DNA of 9,602 nucleotides from Thermoplasmata archaeon. Its GTDB lineage: Archaea > Thermoplasmatota > Thermoplasmata > RBG-16-68-12. The position numbers and the translations under genes were made by a program. Shown here one piece after another: positions 5,775 to 9,602 of the stretch (position 1 is its first letter; every line of letters begins with the position of its first letter). The stretch is from the NCBI GenBank assembly GCA_021788795.1, contig JAJYKG010000067.1:1-9602 (forward strand). The letters are read 5' to 3'. The notes below the pieces were generated by a model, which saw only the letters and a list, made by a program, of their open reading frames with translations, was not told the origin of the DNA and did not search any database.

Positions 5775-6838
5775 GCGATTCGATCCGCATCGGGCGAAGG
5801 GTGGTCGGCGCGGGGAAGCCCGTCTATATCGTCGCCGAGATCTCGGCGAACCACCGGCAGAGCTACGGGGAGGCGGTGCGGCTCGTCCGCGCGGCGAAGG
5901 ACGCGGGGGCCGACGCCGTGAAACTCCAGACCCTCACGCCGGACACGATCACGATGAAGTCGGACCGGAGCTGGTTCCGGGTGGGCGGCGGCACGCTCTG
6001 GGACGGCCGGACCTTGTACGACCTCTACGAAGAGGCGTACATGCCGTGGGAGTGGCAGCCGAAGCTGAAGGTGATTGCGGACGAGCTCGGGCTGGACCTC
6101 TTCTCCTCGCCCTTCGACCCCACCGCCGTGGACTTCCTGGAGACGATGGGCGTGCCCGCGTACAAGGTCGCGTCCTTCGAAATCGTGGACCTTCCGCTCG
6201 TCGAGCGCATGGCGCGCACGCACAAGCCGCTGATCATTTCGACGGGGATGGCGACCCAGCGGGAGATTCGGGATGCCGTGGAGACCGCACGGGCGGGCGG
6301 TGCGAGGGGCATCCTCTTGCTCAAGTGCAACAGCGGGTACCCTGCGCCGCCCGAGGAGATGAACCTTCGGACGATCCCGGACATGCGACGGCGGTTCCGG
6401 ATCCCCGTGGGCCTCTCCGACCACACGCTCGGCATCTCGGCGCCGATCGCGGCGGTGGCCCTGGGCGCGTGCATGATCGAGAAGCACTTCACGATGTCGC
6501 GGACCGTGCCCGGGCCGGACTCCGCCTTCTCGCTGGAGCCTCCGGAGTTCAAGGCGATGGTGGAGGCGATTCGTACGGCGGAGAAGACCCTCGGCACCGT
6601 ACGATATGCGCCCACGCCGGCGGAGGCGAAGAGCCGGCCATTCCGGCGGTCCCTGTTCGTGGTCCAGGACGTGAAGAAGGGCGAGATCTTCAACCGGAAC
6701 AACGTCCGCTCCATCCGCCCGGCCAACGGCCTCCTTCCCCGCTTCCTGCCGGCGATCCTGGGACGCAAAGCGGCGGCCGACATCCTCCGGGGTACGCCGC
6801 TCTCCTGGGATCTCGTCCAGGGGGGCCGCCGTCGCTAG
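5771..6838 (+). CDS. pseI: Pseudaminic acid synthase, PseI
   Basis: Condenses 2,4-diacetamido-2,4,6-trideoxy-L-altrose with phosphoenolpyruvate to give pseudaminic acid, a nine-carbon nonulosonic acid. It belongs to the NeuB/PseI family, with a metal-dependent TIM barrel followed by an SAF (antifreeze-like) domain. It has 355 residues, the usual length. Motifs: VAEISANH at 21-28, KLQT at 51-54, SSPFDPTAVDFLE, YKVASFEIVDLPL, STGMA, LKCNSGYPAP, GLSDHTLGI with His218, and EKHFT with His239. The two histidines have the same 21-residue spacing as the metal ligands of meningococcal NeuB. PGPDSAFSLEP at about 247-257 is the PseI-type substrate loop and separates it from NeuB. The SAF domain spans about 294-350. 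The residues before GPDS are Val-Pro, where PseI proteins commonly have an Asp-Gly-Gly-Pro run. Start and stop are clear (ATG 5771, TAG 6836-6838). It is the last gene of the operon. Confidence 0.95.
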   Translation: MSDSIRIGRRVVGAGKPVYIVAEISANHRQSYGEAVRLVRAAKDAGADAVKLQTLTPDTITMKSDRSWFRVGGGTLWDGRTLYDLYEEAYMPWEWQPKLKVIADELGLDLFSSPFDPTAVDFLETMGVPAYKVASFEIVDLPLVERMARTHKPLIISTGMATQREIRDAVETARAGGARGILLLKCNSGYPAPPEEMNLRTIPDMRRRFRIPVGLSDHTLGISAPIAAVALGACMIEKHFTMSRTVPGPDSAFSLEPPEFKAMVEAIRTAEKTLGTVRYAPTPAEAKSRPFRRSLFVVQDVKKGEIFNRNNVRSIRPANGLLPRFLPAILGRKAAADILRGTPLSWDLVQGGRRR

Positions 6839-6842
6839 AGGA

Positions 6843-6856
6843 GCGCGGAATCGCGC
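6843..6856 (+). other. Small GC-rich dyad just after pseI (possible terminator, weak)
   Basis: GCGCG-GAAT-CGCGC forms a 5-bp stem 4 bases after the pseI stop. It has no T-run, which archaeal terminators normally have, so it may simply slow polymerase or mean nothing. It is noted because the next TATA-like box follows 21 bases later, suggesting a boundary between transcription units. Confidence 0.2.
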
Positions 6857-6877
6857 CACGTCCCGAACGACCGACAA

Positions 6878-6885
6878 TCTAAAAG
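6878..6885 (+). promoter_or_regulatory. TATA-like box of the glycosyltransferase-methyltransferase unit
   Basis: TCTAAAAG is the only AT-rich stretch in the 51-base gap after pseI. Its TAAAA core begins 31 nt before the ATG at 6911, almost the same geometry as the pse operon box before ATG 1320 (30 nt). It is only 10 nt from the ATG at 6890, too close to serve it. This favours a leaderless transcript starting at about 6911. Confidence 0.4.
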
Positions 6886-6910
6886 CCGGATGAGACTCTC
6901 GCTCCTGCGG

Positions 6911-8668
6911 ATGGCCCCTTCGCGAGCCCTCGCGCTGATCTCCTCGCCGGCGAGCCTCGCCGCCCTGCCGCCGGACGCGCTCATCCTCCCGCTGAGGCCA
7001 GGCCTCGCGGTTCCGAGGGAACAGCTCGTCGCCGCGAGGCCGGAGGATCTGCTGGCGGCCCAGGACACCCGGCGTGTCCTTGAGGATGCCGAGACCCTCG
7101 CGCGAACATGGGCCGCGAGCCGCTTGGCCGCGGAGCGCCTCACCTGGGGCGACGTCCCGCTCGCCGCGTGCTTTGAGTACGATCTCCGGATGGTTGCGGT
7201 CGACCTGCTCAAGACGGCACGGATCGTCACGTCCGCTCGAGAGCATGCCCCGGGCAGCGAGCTTTACACCGACGCACCCCTGACGTCGGAGACGTTCCCT
7301 CCCTACCCATACCTGTCCGCGGTGGGACCCATCCTCGCCCAAGCGGCGGAGGCGGCGGGGGGGCGGGTCCACGGGCTCCGCGCGGACCGTCGGCCGAGAG
7401 GTCCCCGGACCTCCCGACTCGGCCGGATGTACTCCGGACTTACCGCTCGGCAGGGCGCGGCTCGGCTCCGACGTCCGGACGTGCTCGTGGCGCTGGGTCC
7501 CTATCCCGACGACTACCGCCCCGTGGCGAGGGCGTGGAAGTCGGATGCAGGAGAGACGGTCGTGGTCGCGCCGCAGGACACGCCCGTGCGCGCGTCGGCG
7601 GCGGATTCCCTATCCTTCGTGGCGCTCGAGGCCCTGGTCGACCGCGCGACGCGGGCCACAATCGACGCGTTCGTGGAACGAGCGGTGCAAGCGGTCCGTT
7701 TGCTGGACCTCGGGGGTCCTCGAGTGTCGAGCGGCTACGACCTCCGTCCAATCCTCCGCGGCGAGCTCGAGGGGCGCCTCCGGGAGCGACTGGCGCACCT
7801 TGCGATGATGGGCGTCGCCTTCGAAACGCGGCTCGACACGGCGCGCGGCCTCCTGCTGATGGAGACCGTCTCGCCCCTCGCCCACGCAGCGATCCTCTTC
7901 GCACGACGTCACAGGGTGCCCGCGACCGTCGTGCAGCACGGAGTCCTCGCCGGGGCGTTCAGCTACCGGCAGACCGCCGCCGACCGGATCGCGGCATGGG
8001 GATCCTCGGACGCGACGTGGTTCCGTGGCAACCTCCCCGGCCAGCCCCGCGTCGAGGCTACGGGGAGCCCCCGCTACGACCGGCTGATTGAGGCCGGCGG
8101 ACCGTCGTACCGAGCTGTGCCGGGGTTGCCCGCCGACCGGCCCATTGTCCTGTTCGTCTCCCAACCCCTCGTGCAAGACGACCCCGCGCGCTCCGCGTGG
8201 TCCCGATGGGACGCGCTCCAGATGGCGGTGGAGAGCGGGGGCCGGGGCGCCGGCTTCGTCCTCGTAGTCAAATGGCACCCCGCGGAAGAACCCGACCCGC
8301 TCCCTTCGCCGGAGATGGACGCCACGGCCCGATTGGTCCACCACGCGGACACCCTGGCTCTCCTCGAGCGGTCTCGCGTGGTACTGGCCATCTCCTCGAC
8401 GGCGGCGCTCGAGGCCATGTACCTCGACCGTCCCGTGGTCTTCCTCGGGCCCGCAGACCCGGGAAGCCCGTTCCACCCGCCCGAGGACGGTGCCGGACCG
8501 CGCGCCCTGGACGGAAAGGAGCTCGCGCGGACTCTCGACCGCCTCGTCCCAGAGGGACCGGCCCGGAAGGATGCCCTCGCGCGCCAGCGTGCGTTCCTCG
8601 CGAGCCACTACGCGCCGCTCGACGGGAAGGCGGCGACCCGGGTCGCGGCACTGGCGCGCGGAGGCTGA
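6911..8668 (+). CDS. Large GT-B-like glycosyltransferase, candidate pseudaminyl (nonulosonic acid) transferase
   Basis: Not a family I can name with certainty. It has 585 residues from ATG 6911, or 592 from ATG 6890. The first half is low in motifs, begins with an alpha/beta-like run (RALALISSPASLAAL) and contains PDVLVALGPYPDDYRP. The second half resembles capsule and teichoic-acid type GT-B transferases: LLMETVSPLAHAAILFARR, then VVQHGVLAG (Gln349 in 6890 numbering), AAWGSSDATWF, TGSPRYDRL, IVLFVSQPL, VVKWHP (His463-Pro464), and AISSTAALEAMYLDRPVVFLG (Ser502-Ser503). HP and Ser-Ser/Thr motifs bind the nucleotide in bacterial sialyltransferases (GT38, GT52, GT80) and also occur in Kdo and CDP-glycerol transferases, so a CMP- or CDP-linked donor is plausible. 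Its place beside a CMP-pseudaminic acid operon suggests that donor (inference). ATG 6911 is preferred for its TATA-box spacing. No signal peptide or membrane segment is obvious. Confidence 0.72.
   Translation: MAPSRALALISSPASLAALPPDALILPLRPGLAVPREQLVAARPEDLLAAQDTRRVLEDAETLARTWAASRLAAERLTWGDVPLAACFEYDLRMVAVDLLKTARIVTSAREHAPGSELYTDAPLTSETFPPYPYLSAVGPILAQAAEAAGGRVHGLRADRRPRGPRTSRLGRMYSGLTARQGAARLRRPDVLVALGPYPDDYRPVARAWKSDAGETVVVAPQDTPVRASAADSLSFVALEALVDRATRATIDAFVERAVQAVRLLDLGGPRVSSGYDLRPILRGELEGRLRERLAHLAMMGVAFETRLDTARGLLLMETVSPLAHAAILFARRHRVPATVVQHGVLAGAFSYRQTAADRIAAWGSSDATWFRGNLPGQPRVEATGSPRYDRLIEAGGPSYRAVPGLPADRPIVLFVSQPLVQDDPARSAWSRWDALQMAVESGGRGAGFVLVVKWHPAEEPDPLPSPEMDATARLVHHADTLALLERSRVVLAISSTAALEAMYLDRPVVFLGPADPGSPFHPPEDGAGPRALDGKELARTLDRLVPEGPARKDALARQRAFLASHYAPLDGKAATRVAALARGG
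8660..8664 (+). promoter_or_regulatory. Ribosome binding site of the methyltransferase gene
   Basis: GGAGG within the last codons of the upstream transferase, 7 nt before ATG 8672. It indicates translation from a shared transcript, unlike the apparently leaderless upstream gene. Confidence 0.65.
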
Positions 8669-8671
8669 GCT

Positions 8672-9337
8672 ATGGGCCACTACGACACGTTCGACCCGAC
8701 CCCATATCGCACGCACCGGCAGGCCCTCGACCGCCTGCGGCCGGGCGAGCGGGTCCTCGAGGTCGGCTGCAGCAGCGGAGCCCTGACGGAGCAAATTCGT
8801 GCGAAGGGATGCACGATCGTGGGCGTCGAGGTCCGCGCGGACGCCGCCGAGAAGGCCCGCGCCTACTGCGAGGAGGTCCTCGTCGGAGACGTCGAGCGCG
8901 TCCCGCTGCCGTGGCCCGCCGCGAGCTTTGACGTGATCCTCCTGCTCGACGTCCTCGAGCACCTCGTCGACCCGGTCCCCGCCACGCGGCGCTTCGTACC
9001 CCTCCTGAAGCCGGACGGCCGCCTCGTCGTCGCGCTGCCCAACGTCGCGCACTGGCGAGTCCGATTCCGCCTCCTCGCGGGGCGGTTCGACTACGAGGAC
9101 AGCGGCATCCTGGACCGCACCCACCTCCACTTCTACACGCGGAAGACCGCGGCAGAGCTCCTCGTCCGCTCGGGGCTCGAGATCATCGAGACGGACGTCG
9201 CGCCGGACGTGCCCCTGCTCCGCTTCAAGCGGCACCTGGAGCGGGCGAACTACGCGGTGGCCCACCTGCTGCCCGGTCTGCTCTCCACGGAGTTCGTGTT
9301 CGTCGCGCGGCCTACGGGAACGTCTTCTTCCCCGTGA
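8672..9337 (+). CDS. Class I SAM-dependent methyltransferase (glycan-cluster type)
   Basis: Cytoplasmic S-adenosylmethionine-dependent methyltransferase of the Methyltransf_11/23 type, 221 residues, complete. Motif I VLEVGCSSGALTEQI starts at residue 28, the acidic ribose-binding residue is Glu53 in GVEV, GDVERVPLPW is at 72-81, and FDVILLLDVLEHL is at 86-98. LLKPDGRLVVALPNVAHWRVR follows. The C-terminal block GRFDYEDSGILDRTHLHFYT is common in methyltransferases found in lipopolysaccharide and surface-glycan clusters. The ATG is 3 nt after the upstream stop and has a GGAGG site. The substrate cannot be read from the sequence. From context it probably O- or N-methylates a sugar of the same glycan. 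The last 26 bases overlap the 3' end of the opposing glycosyltransferase gene. Confidence 0.87.
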   Translation: MGHYDTFDPTPYRTHRQALDRLRPGERVLEVGCSSGALTEQIRAKGCTIVGVEVRADAAEKARAYCEEVLVGDVERVPLPWPAASFDVILLLDVLEHLVDPVPATRRFVPLLKPDGRLVVALPNVAHWRVRFRLLAGRFDYEDSGILDRTHLHFYTRKTAAELLVRSGLEIIETDVAPDVPLLRFKRHLERANYAVAHLLPGLLSTEFVFVARPTGTSSSP

Positions 9338-9602
9338 CGCCGCGGCGGAAGTCCCGTAGGCCTTCGAGGATGTACCGGCCGCGGGGCCGCCCCAGGAGGG
9401 AGCCCGCGAGGCCTTCGGAGACGAGCCGCATGCGGAGGCGGAGGAGCGCGCCGCGGCCGCAATAGCGTGCCGTGATCATGCACCCGTTCCGGGCGGAGTA
9501 GTACGCGCCCGTGGCCCGACGCGTGTCGCCCGGTGGGTGGTGCAGGATCTCGGCCCCGGGGGCGAGGACGCTCCGGTACCCGAGCTTCTTCGCGCGGAAC
9601 TG
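9312..9602 (-). CDS. Family 2 glycosyltransferase, C-terminal end (runs off right edge)
   Basis: Only the last 96 codons plus a TAG stop are present, entering from the right. The translation begins QFRAKKLGYRSVLAPGAEIL, then HHPPGD, a YYSARNG element, and ends GRYILEGLRDFRRGVTGKK. This is the usual tail of GT2 (rhamnosyltransferase or dolichyl-phosphate sugar type) proteins: a helix with RAKKLGY, a conserved His at the end of the catalytic domain, an Arg-Asn after aromatic residues, and a final GLRDFxxG element. The catalytic DxD region lies outside the window, so the sugar donor is unknown. It is convergent with the methyltransferase and overlaps it by 26 bases. It probably belongs to the same glycan locus. 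Confidence 0.82.
   Translation of the reverse strand, partial: QFRAKKLGYRSVLAPGAEILHHPPGDTRRATGAYYSARNGCMITARYCGRGALLRLRMRLVSEGLAGSLLGRPRGRYILEGLRDFRRGVTGKKTFP

Noticed and set aside
1320..6838. Legionaminic or N-acetylneuraminic acid pathway instead of pseudaminic acid
   Set aside because: Those routes use a hydrolysing 2-epimerase (LegG or NeuC), which is absent. The PseG-type hydrolase, the inverting dehydratase signatures and the PseI-type GPDSAFS loop point to pseudaminic acid or a close isomer.
5462..7372. 636-codon open frame on the minus strand
   Set aside because: It lies antisense to pseGH, pseI and the transferase gene, which have strong family motifs. Its translation is Arg/Gly/Pro/His-rich with no recognisable domain, a normal by-product of GC-rich codon use.
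7610..9265. 551-codon open frame on the minus strand
   Set aside because: It is antisense to the transferase and methyltransferase genes. It is very rich in Arg, Val, Glu and Asp with no motifs, so it is a shadow frame.
1..9602. CRISPR arrays, insertion sequences, integrases or attachment sites
   Set aside because: No regularly spaced repeats, no transposase or recombinase motifs and no long direct repeats were found by eye.

Overview
The window looks like chromosomal DNA from a GC-rich archaeon (about two-thirds G+C by eye). The evidence is the N-terminal third of an SMC protein of archaeal type, TATA-like boxes about 30 nt upstream of start codons, and short GGAGG-type ribosome binding sites. 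The wording of the SMC head reminds me of Thermoplasmata-type Euryarchaeota, but the exact lineage is inference. No tRNA, rRNA, CRISPR array or insertion sequence was seen.

Layout. Bases 1-944 (minus strand) hold the 5' part of smc, which runs off the left edge. A 375-base intergenic region (945-1319) separates it from a divergent plus-strand operon and carries an AT-rich box, a perfect 7-4-7 inverted repeat and a second TATA-like box. Bases 1320-6838 form a tight five-gene operon, pseB-pseC-pseF-pseGH-pseI, in which every junction is a 4-base stop/start overlap. It encodes all six activities needed to turn UDP-GlcNAc into CMP-pseudaminic acid, with the hydrolase (PseG) and the N-acetyltransferase (PseH) fused into one polypeptide. 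After a 51-base gap with its own TATA-like box comes a second plus-strand pair. The first gene is a large, poorly recognised GT-B-like protein (6911-8668) with the HP and Ser-Ser/Thr motifs of bacterial sialyltransferases and Kdo or polyol-phosphate transferases. The second is a SAM-dependent methyltransferase (8672-9337). On the minus strand, the last 96 codons of a family 2 glycosyltransferase enter from the right edge and overlap the methyltransferase tail to tail.

How the genes fit together. PseB dehydrates and epimerises UDP-GlcNAc, PseC transaminates C4, the PseH domain acetylates the new amine, the PseG domain removes UDP, PseI condenses the sugar with phosphoenolpyruvate, and PseF adds CMP. 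The GT-B protein is the best local candidate for transferring the activated nonulosonic acid to a cell-surface acceptor. The methyltransferase and the GT2 enzyme would then modify or extend the glycan. The whole is best read as a surface-glycan locus (S-layer, archaellum or lipid-linked glycan) built next to the housekeeping smc gene.
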